Below are positions 1 to 6,700 of a DNA stretch of 11,111 bases, piece by piece (position 1 is the first letter of the stretch; every line of letters begins with the position of its first letter). This stretch comes from Gammaproteobacteria bacterium. GTDB lineage: Bacteria > Pseudomonadota > Gammaproteobacteria > HK1. The stretch lies in assembly GCA_020444775.1 (NCBI GenBank), contig JAGRHX010000005.1, forward strand, positions 1-11,111. The letters are read 5' to 3'. Under the pieces are notes generated by a model. The model saw nothing but the letters and a program-made list of their open reading frames with translations, did no database searches and was not told the origin of the DNA. The position numbers and the translations under genes are program-made.

Positions 1-596
1 AGCGCCGAAACCGCCTCGTCCAGCAACAGCAGACGCGGCTGGATGGCGAGCGCCCGGGCGATGTTGATGCGCTGGCGCTGGCCGCCGGACAGCTCGTGTG
101 GGTAGCGGCGGATGAACAGCGCGGGATCCAGCCCGACCTGGCTGAGGATCTCTCTCGCGCGCTGCCGCGATTCGCGCTTGGATACACCGTGCACGCCGGG
201 CCCGAAGGCGATGGTGTCCTCGATGGGCAGACGCGGGTTCAGCGAGGAGTAGGAATCCTGGAAGACCATCTGTGCCTGACGACGCAGCTCGCGTAGCGGC
301 ATCGCGCCGCCGACCTCGCGACCCATGAAGCGGATGCTGCCCGAGTCCGGACGGATGAGGTGCAGCAACAGCCGCGCCGTGGTCGATTTGCCACAGCCCG
401 ATTCGCCGACGATGCCGAGGGTCTCCCCGGGCAGGACCTCGAAGCTGATGTCATCGACCGCCTGGACCTTCGCGATGGTTCGATTGAGCACGCCGCCGGT
501 CACCGGGAAGTGCTTGCGTAGATCATGTACCGCGAGCAGCGGCTCCTCGGCGCTGCGGGTCTGCACAGCCTGCTGCCTGGTGTTCACGCTGCTCAC
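1..596 (-). CDS. Oligopeptide/dipeptide ABC transporter ATPase, OppF/DppF type (partial, C-terminus off the window)
   Basis: This is the cytoplasmic ATP-hydrolysing subunit of the importer encoded just upstream. 198 residues are visible. Walker A is GESGCGKST at 64-72, the Q-loop is QMVFQDSYSSLNPR at 109-122, the signature LSGGQ is at 169-173, and Walker B LLLLDEA is at 189-195, right at the window edge. The insert before the first strand (VTGGVLNRTIAKVQAV, 32-47) and VFQDxYSSLNPR are typical of the F-type rather than the D-type ATPase of Opp/Dpp systems. I chose the GTG at 596-594 because it overlaps the stop of the preceding permease in the form GTGA, a 4-nt overlap that implies translational coupling. 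A second GTG at 587-585 is possible. No strong Shine-Dalgarno site is visible. The rest of the ATPase and any D-type partner would lie to the left. Substrate unknown. Confidence 0.93.
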   Translation of the reverse strand, partial: MSSVNTRQQAVQTRSAEEPLLAVHDLRKHFPVTGGVLNRTIAKVQAVDDISFEVLPGETLGIVGESGCGKSTTARLLLHLIRPDSGSIRFMGREVGGAMPLRELRRQAQMVFQDSYSSLNPRLPIEDTIAFGPGVHGVSKRESRQRAREILSQVGLDPALFIRRYPHELSGGQRQRINIARALAIQPRLLLLDEAVSA

Positions 597-1543
597 ATCC
601 GTACGTCCATGGCGCTGCGCAGACCGTCGCTCATCAGGTTGAAGCTGAGCGAGGTGAAGAAGATCAACACACCGGGCAGCGCCGCTACCCATGGGTTGAC
701 ATAGATGGACTGGCGCAAGGTGTTCAGCATCAAACCCCACTCGGGCTCGGGCGGCTCGGTGCCCAGACCCAGAAAGCTGAGCCCGGCAGCGAGGATGATG
801 CTGACGCTTATCAGGCTGGTGGCATAGATGAACACCGGTCCGAGCACGTTGCTGAGCACGTGCACGCGGATGATCGTGAAGGTGCCGGCGCCACTCGCGC
901 GCGCCGCCTCGACGAAGTCCAGGGTGCGGACCTGGGTGGTCACGCTCTCGGTGATACGCGCGATCGGCGGGATGAACACCACCGTCAGCGAGACGATGGC
1001 GTTGGTGACCCCGGCGCCCAGCGAGCCGGAGATGGCGACCGCCAGCAGCACCGATGGAAACGCGTAGAAGATGTCGATGGTGCGCATCACCAGCATGTTG
1101 ACCCGACCGCCGACGAAGCCAGCGACCAGGCCGAGCGTGCCACCGATGAACAACGCGTAGACCACCGGGATGATGCCCATGTACAGCGACAGCCGGCCAC
1201 CGTAGAGCAGCCTGGAGAGCATGTCGCGGCCGAGCTCGTCGCTGCCCAGTGGATAGCCCTCGGTGCCGATCGGCTTGAGCCGCTTGAGCATGCTGGCCTT
1301 GTATGGGTCGGCGGGCGCGAGCTGGTCGGCGAACACCGCCGACAGCACGATCAGCGCGAGCACGATGAAACAGGCGATGGTGACCTTGTCGTCACGCAGT
1401 CGCAGCAGCACGGTCTGCCAGTAGCCGCGTGAGCGGGCCGCGACCTGGGCCGCGTCGATGCTGGCCGCGGCGGCCGGATCCATGATGGCGCCCGTGCGCG
1501 TGCGCGGGTCGAGGGAGTCGGCGCCGGTGATTCGCTGTGCCAC
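593..1543 (-). CDS. ABC transporter permease, DppC/OppC family
   Basis: This inner-membrane permease has 316 residues, normal for the family. It begins with a cytoplasmic N-terminus of about 54 residues, then a first membrane helix near 55-72 (IACFIVLALIVLSAV). The OppC N-terminal signature LGSDELGRDMLSRLLYGGR spans 99-117. The ABC-coupling EAA loop is at about 211-231 (VEAARASGAGTFTIIRVHVL), and the conserved FLGLGTEPPEPEWGLML near 257-273. The start is the GTG at 1543, with GGAG nine bases upstream; the ATG at residue 21 lacks such a site. The gene begins 5 nt after the DppB-type permease and its stop overlaps the ATPase start, so the three are co-translated. It should pair with the DppB-type subunit to form the channel. 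Confidence 0.95.
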   Translation of the reverse strand: MAQRITGADSLDPRTRTGAIMDPAAAASIDAAQVAARSRGYWQTVLLRLRDDKVTIACFIVLALIVLSAVFADQLAPADPYKASMLKRLKPIGTEGYPLGSDELGRDMLSRLLYGGRLSLYMGIIPVVYALFIGGTLGLVAGFVGGRVNMLVMRTIDIFYAFPSVLLAVAISGSLGAGVTNAIVSLTVVFIPPIARITESVTTQVRTLDFVEAARASGAGTFTIIRVHVLSNVLGPVFIYATSLISVSIILAAGLSFLGLGTEPPEPEWGLMLNTLRQSIYVNPWVAALPGVLIFFTSLSFNLMSDGLRSAMDVRM

Positions 1544-1548
1544 CTTGT

Positions 1549-2502
1549 TCAGCTCCGGGTCATGCGTGGATCCAGCAGGCTCTGCAGGATGTCCACGGCC
1601 AGGTTGAGGACCACGAAGAACATCGCCAGCACCAGGATGGTTCCCTGCAGCAGCGGGATGTCGCGGCGGAATATCGCGTCGTTGAGCAGAAAGCCGGTGC
1701 CCGGCCAGGAGTAGACGGTTTCGACCAGGATCGAACCGCCCATCAGATAACCGAGCTGCAGACCCATCACCGCGAGCACCGTGGGCGCCGCGTTCTTGAC
1801 CACGTGGCTGAGCACCTGCCAGTTGCGCAGGCCCTTGGCACGCAGGGTCTGGACGAACTCCTGATTGAGGATCTCGGCCATCGAGGCGCGCATGGTGCGG
1901 GTGACGATACCCATCGGAATCACCGACAGGGTGATGACCGGCAGCAGCAGATGCTTGAGGTGCACGGCGTCGAAGGCAAAGGCCTGTGAACCGCCCGGAC
2001 CCATGCCCATCGCCGGTAGCACGTTCAGCTCCACGGCGAAGACGATGACCAGGACGATACCGAGCCAGTAGTGCGGCACGCTGACCCCGGTGATTGCGAT
2101 CGAGGTGGCGAGCTTGTCGATCCAGGTGCCCTGGTAGTAGCCGGCGATACCACCGAGCAGGCAGCCCAGGGTGAAGCCGACCAGACTGCCACCGACCGCC
2201 AGCAGCAGGGTGTTGGGCACGGCCACGACCAGGGCGTCGGCGATCGAGCGACCGGTCGCGACCGAGGTGCCCAGATCGCCGGTGAGCGCGCGTCCGACCC
2301 AGATCGCGTACTGCACGGGTAGTGGCTTGTCGAAACCGTAGGCCTTCTTGAGCTGCTCCACCACCTCGGCGGGCGCGTCCGGCGCGACCACCGCGTTGAG
2401 CGGGTCGCCGGGCGCGAGGTGCACCAGGGAGAAGACCAGCACCGTGACACCGAAGGCGATGGGAATCACGTAGAGCAGGCGCCGGAGTATGTACGCGGTC
2501 AT
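1549..2502 (-). CDS. ABC transporter permease, DppB/OppB family
   Basis: This inner-membrane permease has 317 residues from the ATG at 2502. It opens with the family's standard N-terminus MTAYILRRLLYVIPIAFGV, where helix 1 starts directly, followed by the periplasmic APGDP motif at 30-34. Further hydrophobic helices lie at about 97-120, 136-157, 185-200, 247-262 and 288-308. The EAA-like coupling loop is FVQTLRAKGLRNWQVLSHVV at about 216-235, with the invariant Gly at 224. ETVYSWPGTG at 261-270 is also typical. The reading frame is open for 24 more codons upstream, but those residues are Arg/Pro-rich and resemble no DppB N-terminus, so I rejected the longer start. The ribosome site is weak (GAG about 10 nt upstream). 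It is separated from the binding-protein gene by a hairpin-bearing gap. Confidence 0.95.
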   Translation of the reverse strand: MTAYILRRLLYVIPIAFGVTVLVFSLVHLAPGDPLNAVVAPDAPAEVVEQLKKAYGFDKPLPVQYAIWVGRALTGDLGTSVATGRSIADALVVAVPNTLLLAVGGSLVGFTLGCLLGGIAGYYQGTWIDKLATSIAITGVSVPHYWLGIVLVIVFAVELNVLPAMGMGPGGSQAFAFDAVHLKHLLLPVITLSVIPMGIVTRTMRASMAEILNQEFVQTLRAKGLRNWQVLSHVVKNAAPTVLAVMGLQLGYLMGGSILVETVYSWPGTGFLLNDAIFRRDIPLLQGTILVLAMFFVVLNLAVDILQSLLDPRMTRS

Positions 2503-2565
2503 GAACGGGTCTCGAGCAGGTCGGCGAAGGGACCGGTCACGCCCGCTACTCGGACGCGACCAGCG

Positions 2566-2595
2566 CGGATCCAATCGGGCCGGATCCAGTCAGGC
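2566..2595. repeat. Two tandem 15-bp imperfect repeats
   Basis: CGGATCCAATCGGGC is followed directly by CGGATCCAGTCAGGC; 13 of 15 positions match. A third partial GGATCGG follows. The repeat lies in the gap between the binding-protein and DppB genes. No function can be assigned; it may simply be slippage. Confidence 0.5.
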
Positions 2596-2621
2596 GGATC
2601 GGCTTCGGGTGTGGGCGGACC

Positions 2622-2653
2622 GACACGGACCGGGCGGTGACCCGGTCCGTGTC
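2622..2653 (-). promoter_or_regulatory. Strong intercistronic hairpin between binding-protein and permease genes
   Basis: GACACGGACCGGG (2622-2634) and CCCGGTCCGTGTC (2641-2653) form a perfect 13-bp, GC-rich stem with a 6-nt loop. It starts 37 nt past the stop of the binding-protein gene on the minus strand. No T-run follows, so it is unlikely to be a full terminator. In binding-protein transporter operons a hairpin here usually stabilises the upstream mRNA or attenuates read-through, giving more binding protein than permease. The structure is seen directly; the role is inferred. Confidence 0.7.
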
Positions 2654-2654
2654 A

Positions 2655-2670
2655 GCACGGGCATCCGTGC
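2655..2670 (-). promoter_or_regulatory. Second small intercistronic hairpin
   Basis: GCACGG (2655-2660), loop GCAT, CCGTGC (2665-2670): a perfect 6-bp stem with a tetraloop. It lies between the binding-protein stop at 2690 and the 13-bp hairpin, so the minus-strand transcript meets two hairpins in tandem. It probably acts with the larger hairpin in protecting the 3' end of the binding-protein message. Confidence 0.5.
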
Positions 2671-2689
2671 GGCGTCGCGAGGCTCGGTG

Positions 2690-4342
2690 CTACTGCTCGA
2701 TGTAGACCGGCGTCAGCGACTGGAACCAGTTGCGGGCCTGCTGGAAGCCCTTGACCTTCTTGTGCATGGCGCGCGGCGCGACGTCGTGCACCACCCACAC
2801 GAACAGGGCTTCGTTGACCTCCTTGGTGTGCACCTCGCCCAGCCACTTGTCACGCTCGGCGTCGGTGCTGGCAAGCGATGCCTTCTTCAGCAGCTCGTCC
2901 ATCTCAGGGTCTGAGTAGAAGCCCCAGTTGACCCCGGCCGGCGCCGCCAGATCGCTGCGCAGGAAGCGGGTGAAGGAGCTGTAGGGATCCTGGGTGGTGT
3001 AGCTGACATTGATGGCGTGCGCGCCCAGCGACTCGGGCGACTTGGCCCCGGCGCGCCAGCGATCCAGCAGGCTCTGCCACTCCATGACCTCGAACTCGAC
3101 CTCGATGCCGACCTCCTTGAGGTTCTGCTGGATGTACTCGTTCATGGCCAGCGGCAGCATCTGACCGGAGCCAGAGGCGGAGATCAGGATCTTCACCTTG
3201 GCCGGCTTGTCCGGACCGAAGCCGGATTTGGCGAGCAGCTCACGAGCCTGGTCCGGGTCGTACTTGATGTCGAAGCTGGGGTTGCCCCACCAGGCGTCAC
3301 CGGGGGTGACGTGACCCTTGGCCGGCACGCCATAGCCACCGAGCAGCTGCACGATGCCCTCGCGATCGATGGCGAGGTTGGCCGCCTTGCGCACGTTGAT
3401 GTCGTTGAAGGGCGAGCCTTCCAGCCGGCTCAGGTGATAGGGCCAGACATGTGGGTAGATATTGGAGACGATCTCGAAGCCCTGCTGCTTGATACGCGGG
3501 ATGGCGTCCGGCGCGGGCGCCTCGATCCAGTCGACCTGACCCGAGAGCAGCGCGTTGGTGCGGGCGTTGGGATCCGGTATCGGGAAGGTGATGACCTTGT
3601 CCAGCTTTGGCACCCGGTCCGCGTCCCAGTGTTCCTTGAACGCTTCGAACTCGGCCCGTTCACGCGGCACCAGCTTGGTCAGACGCCACGGGCCGGTGCC
3701 CGAGGGCTGCTTGGCGAACTCGTTCCAGTCCTTGCCAGCCTTCTCCCAGCCGGTGGGGCTGGCCATCAGGATGTAGCAGATCTGATAGGGGAAGAAGCTG
3801 TCCTGCGCCTTGAGCTGGAACTCGACGGTGTAGTCATCGACCTTGCGCCAGGACTGGACCGCCGGGATACGGAAGTTCACCAGTGAGGCCTGACGGGCGC
3901 TGTACTGTGGCGCGTCCTGCTTGAACAGCTTGTCGAAGTTGAAGATCACCGCGTCGGCGTTGAACTCCGAGCCATCGTGGAACTTCGCGCCCTTACGCAG
4001 CTTGAAGGTCCACTTGGTCGGATCGTCGGGGTTCGGTGCCCACGACTCGGCAAGACCCGGGACCAGACCGGATGGGCGGTCGACCGCGGTCAGATCCCAG
4101 TTCACCAGCGCGTCATAGACCATCAGGCCCATGAAACGGAATCCCTCGAAACCATTGTCGGGCTGTCCGAAGGACACCGGGATGTCGGCCGCGGTCATGC
4201 CGATGCGCAAGGTGCCTTGTGCTTGGGCGGGGGCGCTGCTGGTCAGTCCGAACGACGCGGCCAGCAGGGCCGAGCCTGCAAGCGTGGACAGCGTGCGTCT
4301 GGATATCCGCCGTAGCACGGCGCTCGTGGTGGATGTCGTCAT
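2690..4342 (-). CDS. Periplasmic substrate-binding protein, family 5 (SBP_bac_5), peptide/nickel-type ABC importer
   Basis: This secreted solute receptor hands its ligand to the permeases encoded downstream. It has 550 residues, typical of family 5. Residues 1-41 are an export signal: a basic RRISRR stretch, a hydrophobic core (LSTLAGSALLAASFGL) and a likely cleavage site after AQA at 41. SRRTLS at 14-19 resembles a twin-arginine (Tat) motif. The mature protein carries the family hallmarks, including YDALVNWD (76-83), LVPGLAESW (93-101), WTFKLRKGAKFHDG (111-124) and the following NADAVIFNFD. The ATG at 4342 is chosen because GGAGAGAGGAG lies directly before it and the signal peptide begins there; the frame stays open for another 100 codons upstream without protein-like sequence. 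Peptides, opines, amides and sugars are all carried by this family, so the ligand is open. Confidence 0.95.
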   Translation of the reverse strand: MTTSTTSAVLRRISRRTLSTLAGSALLAASFGLTSSAPAQAQGTLRIGMTAADIPVSFGQPDNGFEGFRFMGLMVYDALVNWDLTAVDRPSGLVPGLAESWAPNPDDPTKWTFKLRKGAKFHDGSEFNADAVIFNFDKLFKQDAPQYSARQASLVNFRIPAVQSWRKVDDYTVEFQLKAQDSFFPYQICYILMASPTGWEKAGKDWNEFAKQPSGTGPWRLTKLVPRERAEFEAFKEHWDADRVPKLDKVITFPIPDPNARTNALLSGQVDWIEAPAPDAIPRIKQQGFEIVSNIYPHVWPYHLSRLEGSPFNDINVRKAANLAIDREGIVQLLGGYGVPAKGHVTPGDAWWGNPSFDIKYDPDQARELLAKSGFGPDKPAKVKILISASGSGQMLPLAMNEYIQQNLKEVGIEVEFEVMEWQSLLDRWRAGAKSPESLGAHAINVSYTTQDPYSSFTRFLRSDLAAPAGVNWGFYSDPEMDELLKKASLASTDAERDKWLGEVHTKEVNEALFVWVVHDVAPRAMHKKVKGFQQARNWFQSLTPVYIEQ

Positions 4343-4711
4343 GGGGCTCCTCTCTCCGGGTTGGCCGGGGGCTGCTCGTGCAGCGTCGAGTGACGCCGCG
4401 CCGACCGCCCCCGGGGCTTCGCGTCTGGCGTTGTGCAAGTGCCATGCCGGATCGCGCAGCATTGCGCGGACCGTGTACATCCCGGTTCCTGCGCAGCCCC
4501 TAAGTGTGCCGATGCTCTCGAGCGTGAGCAATGTTGGTGCAAAGCAGGGGCCTGTGCACCCGAAGAGGGCGGCATCGCGCTCGGAACGTGCCGCCATGCG
4601 GCAACTGCGCCGTATCCGCGCCGCATCAGGGCGGGTGTGCACCGAATAGGGAGCTGGCTTGCTGGACGAGCGTACGTCCCAGGTGCAGGCCGGCGTCAGG
4701 TCCCGCCAGCC
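4343..4711 (-). promoter_or_regulatory. Gap holding the leader and presumed promoter of the importer operon
   Basis: These 369 bases separate the GFA-like gene from the binding-protein gene. The Shine-Dalgarno site GGAGAGAGGAG is at 4357-4347. Two inverted repeats are visible: CGCGCA-GCAT-TGCGCG (4453-4468, perfect 6-bp stem) about 110 nt before the start, and ATGCGGC/GCCGCAT (4596-4602/4620-4626, 17-nt spacer). Either could be a leader hairpin or operator. I find no convincing -35/-10 pair and no gene. The length and position suggest that the importer has its own promoter here. Confidence 0.45.
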
Positions 4712-5116
4712 TCAGGGCCTGCGCTCGTAGCTCGGCACGCCGTCTGGAATCGAGTGCCAGGGTTGCCGATCGCAGGTGAAGATCGCGGCCTGCGGACCCT
4801 GGTAGACGCTGGGGTCGTCGAGCGTGCCGACCTTGAGGATCACCGCGCCCGGTCGCTTCGGTGAACGCGTGAGCAGATGCGTGCCGCACTCGGGACAGAA
4901 CTCACGGGTCACCGGGCTTTCCAGATCGCTGCGTTTGAAGGCGCGGGCTTCGCCGGCCACATAGCGAAAGCCGTCCTCGGGCATCACCATGAACAGATTC
5001 GGGGCGCCACCGGTGAGATACTGGCACTCTCGACAATGACATTGCATGCGGGCGATGGGCTCGCCGTCCGACTCGTACCTGACCCGACCACAATAACAAC
5101 GACCGGTCACGTGCAT
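4712..5116 (-). CDS. GFA-family protein (glutathione-dependent formaldehyde-activating enzyme-like), zinc-binding
   Basis: This small cytoplasmic protein of 134 residues has the GFA/CENP-V fold signature. Cysteines come in the expected pattern: C7-x-C9 (GRCYCGRVRYE), C26-x-C28-x2-C31 (QCHCREC) and C74-x2-C77 (CPECGTHL), together binding two zinc ions in the family. The founding member was reported to speed S-hydroxymethylglutathione formation, but most homologues have no proven reaction, so formaldehyde handling should not be assumed. The ATG at 5116 is preceded by GAGGT seven bases upstream, while the longer frame start has no such site and adds residues outside the domain. It is divergent from the transaminase gene and precedes the importer genes on the same strand. 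It may be unrelated to the transport and catabolic genes beside it. Confidence 0.9.
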   Translation of the reverse strand: MHVTGRCYCGRVRYESDGEPIARMQCHCRECQYLTGGAPNLFMVMPEDGFRYVAGEARAFKRSDLESPVTREFCPECGTHLLTRSPKRPGAVILKVGTLDDPSVYQGPQAAIFTCDRQPWHSIPDGVPSYERRP

Positions 5117-5429
5117 GTTTGTTACCTCTTCGTGCAGGGCCGCCGGCCGTGCCGGCAATCATGGCCTGGGATCGTACCGAGCGACGACGTGTCGGCCGAG
5201 CTCGGGCGTCGGCTTGCCCGGCAACGGCTACGCGTGCTCCCATGCGCATGTTGGAGGAGCAGGCCTCAGGGAACAACCGGGGCCAAGCGCAGGCGCGGTC
5301 CCAGGGGCAACGGACCTTGGGGGTGCGCGCTGGCCGGTGTGGCCGCCTGCTTGTACGGCATCAGTGCCGGACGACATCCCCGGGGGATGCCACATCCCGG
5401 GACGACATCAACGAGGAGGACAGCCGCGG
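5117..5429. promoter_or_regulatory. Divergent regulatory region between the GFA-like and transaminase genes
   Basis: These 313 bases must contain the promoters for both directions. Visible structure: GCCGGC-CGT-GCCGGC at 5142-5156, 26 nt before the GFA-like start; the palindrome CATCCCC-G-GGGGATG at 5375-5389; and GACGACATC repeated directly at 5370-5378 and 5401-5409, 31 bp or about three helical turns apart. The last two elements lie just upstream of the transaminase ribosome site GAGGAGGA (5413-5420). They are candidates for regulator binding. No clear sigma-70 -35/-10 pair and no gene were found. Confidence 0.45.
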
Positions 5430-6380
5430 ATGAGCACAGTCACGCCAACGCCCACCACGGACCCGGCGGCGGCCCGTTCAGACGTCGATCTGTCGGCGGG
5501 GGTGGCCTTCGTCAACGATCGCTACGTGCCGATCGCCGAGGCCTCGATATCGATCATGGACTGGGGCTTTGCCAAGTCTGATGTCACCTATGACGTGGTG
5601 CACGTGTGGGGCGGCGCGTTCTTCCGGCTCGGCCATCATCTGGACCGTTTCCAGCGCTCGATGGCGGGATTGCGCATGCGTGTGCCGTACGATCGGGACG
5701 CGATGGCGTCGATCCTGACCGAGTGCGTGCGCCTGTCGGGTCTGCGTGAGGCCTACGTGGCGATGATCGCGACGCGCGGTGTGCCGCTGCCGGGCATGCC
5801 GCGCAAGCCGAGCCTGATGCAGAACCGCTTTCATGCCTATGCGATCCCGTGGGTGGACGTGATGTCACCGGAGATCCAGGCGCGCGGCGGCCATCTGATC
5901 ATCGCCCGCACGCCGCGTATCGACCCGGACAGCGTCGACCCGACGATCAAGAACCATCACTGGGGCGACATGGTGCGGGCGCTGTTCGAGGCCGAGGACG
6001 CCGGGGCGGACACCGCGATCCTGCTGGACCGCGACGGGCGGGTGACCGAGGGTCCCGGCTTCAACGTTTTCATGGTGCGCGATGGCGTGGTCATCTCGCC
6101 GGATCGCGGCGCGCTCGAGGGCATCACCCGACAGACGGTGTTCGATCTGTGCGACGAGCTCGGCATCACCTGGCGGATCGCGCCGATCGGTGCCGACGAG
6201 CTGCGCGCGGCGGACGAGATATTCACCTCGACCACCGCGGGCGGTGTCATGCCCGTGTCGCGTATCGACGGCACCATCTTGTGCAACGACCGTCCGGGAC
6301 CTGTTTCCAGCCGGATCAAGGACCGCTACTGGCAATGGCACCGTGAAGGTCGCGACTCGACGCCCATAGACTACGGCTGA
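5430..6380 (+). CDS. Fold-type IV PLP aminotransferase resembling (R)-selective amine transaminases
   Basis: A class IV aminotransferase of 316 residues, moving an amino group between an amine or D-/branched amino acid and a keto acid through pyridoxal phosphate. PLP ligands are visible: R73 (HHLDRF), catalytic K174 (DPTIKNHHWGD), E207 (VTEGPGFN) for the ring nitrogen, and T233 and T268-T269 (FTSTTAGG) near the phosphate. SDVTYDV at 50-56, KNxxWGD, VTEGxGFN and TTAGGVMP match, from memory, the Aspergillus terreus (R)-amine transaminase far better than ordinary BCATs. Y109-V110-A111 replaces the Arg-containing YxR of BCATs. ATG 5430 has GAGGAGGA nine bases upstream. It is the first plus-strand gene of the divergent locus. 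D-amino acid transaminase activity is the main alternative. Confidence 0.9.
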   Translation: MSTVTPTPTTDPAAARSDVDLSAGVAFVNDRYVPIAEASISIMDWGFAKSDVTYDVVHVWGGAFFRLGHHLDRFQRSMAGLRMRVPYDRDAMASILTECVRLSGLREAYVAMIATRGVPLPGMPRKPSLMQNRFHAYAIPWVDVMSPEIQARGGHLIIARTPRIDPDSVDPTIKNHHWGDMVRALFEAEDAGADTAILLDRDGRVTEGPGFNVFMVRDGVVISPDRGALEGITRQTVFDLCDELGITWRIAPIGADELRAADEIFTSTTAGGVMPVSRIDGTILCNDRPGPVSSRIKDRYWQWHREGRDSTPIDYG

Positions 6381-6394
6381 GTGCGCTGGGGCGC

Positions 6395-6574
6395 TCAGCG
6401 TTTCGCCGAGTGCACGGGCACAAGCGGGGTCAGCCGCACGCCGTCGCGCAGCTTGGTGTAGGGATAGGCGGCCGGATCGGAGATATGGCCGCCGGGGCAG
6501 GTGCGCACCTGCAACGAACTGGGAAGGCGCGGATACTTCAGCTCGGGCAGTGGCGTGCGCGGCGTTTGGCTTCG
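6395..6574 (-). pseudogene. Truncated 3' end of an unidentified minus-strand gene
   Basis: A minus-strand frame without a start codon is open from 6574 to the TGA at 6395. Its last 34 residues or so (about TCPGGHISDPAAYPYTKL to the end, VHSAKR) have high GC at third positions and protein-like composition. Upstream of roughly 6500 the frame runs into the transposase remnant on the other strand, so the true remnant is probably only about 6395-6500. I do not recognise the family. It ends 15 bases from the transaminase stop, converging with it. It may be chance. Confidence 0.3.
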
Positions 6575-6700
6575 TCATGACCTGGCCAGGTTTCGCGACC
6601 GTCTCAACGCTCTCGAGGCCAAAGGCTTTTTCGACCGAAGCGCTGGTTCAGGCGCTCGAGAAGAAGCCCCAGGCCGAGGGGATGGCCGGCGAGGTCGAGA
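6489..6700 (+). pseudogene. Frameshifted internal fragment of an integrase-core (rve) transposase, IS481/IS3-like
   Basis: One frame reads GQVRTCNELGRRG then GVRGVWLRHDLARFRDRLNA and LEAK (about 6495-6626). The next frame continues with TEALVQALEKK, then AGEVET (to about 6690). From memory this follows, in order, the linker region of a widespread rve transposase group (xxNELRRRG, SGVRxxWLRHDL, RLKALEAK, LTEAQVQALEKK, GEIET). A few residues and the frame are lost near 6620-6635. Everything before the linker, and the DDE domain after it, is missing, so it cannot move. It marks an old insertion or rearrangement between the transaminase and amidohydrolase genes. The family assignment is from pattern memory. 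Confidence 0.55.

Noticed and set aside
2503..2574. 24-codon extension of the DppB-type permease
   Set aside because: Arg/Pro-rich and covers the tandem repeat; the family starts with the first membrane helix, as it does from 2502.
3017..3886. 289-codon plus-strand frame across the binding-protein gene
   Set aside because: Antisense to a certain gene, acidic/His-rich low-information composition typical of mirrored high-GC codons, no family motif.
4433..4444. Sigma-54-like TGGCAC TTGCAC on the minus strand upstream of the binding-protein gene
   Set aside because: Both halves look right but they are directly adjacent; the -24 and -12 elements need about five more bases between them.
4343..4642. 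100-codon N-terminal extension of the binding-protein frame
   Set aside because: The signal peptide begins at the ATG at 4342, directly after a strong ribosome site; the extension is Cys/Arg/Ala-rich and unlike any family member. It is open only because of high GC.
4664..4679. GGACG/CGTCC hairpin after the GFA-like stop as a terminator
   Set aside because: Only 5 bp, no T-run on the minus strand; too weak to call.
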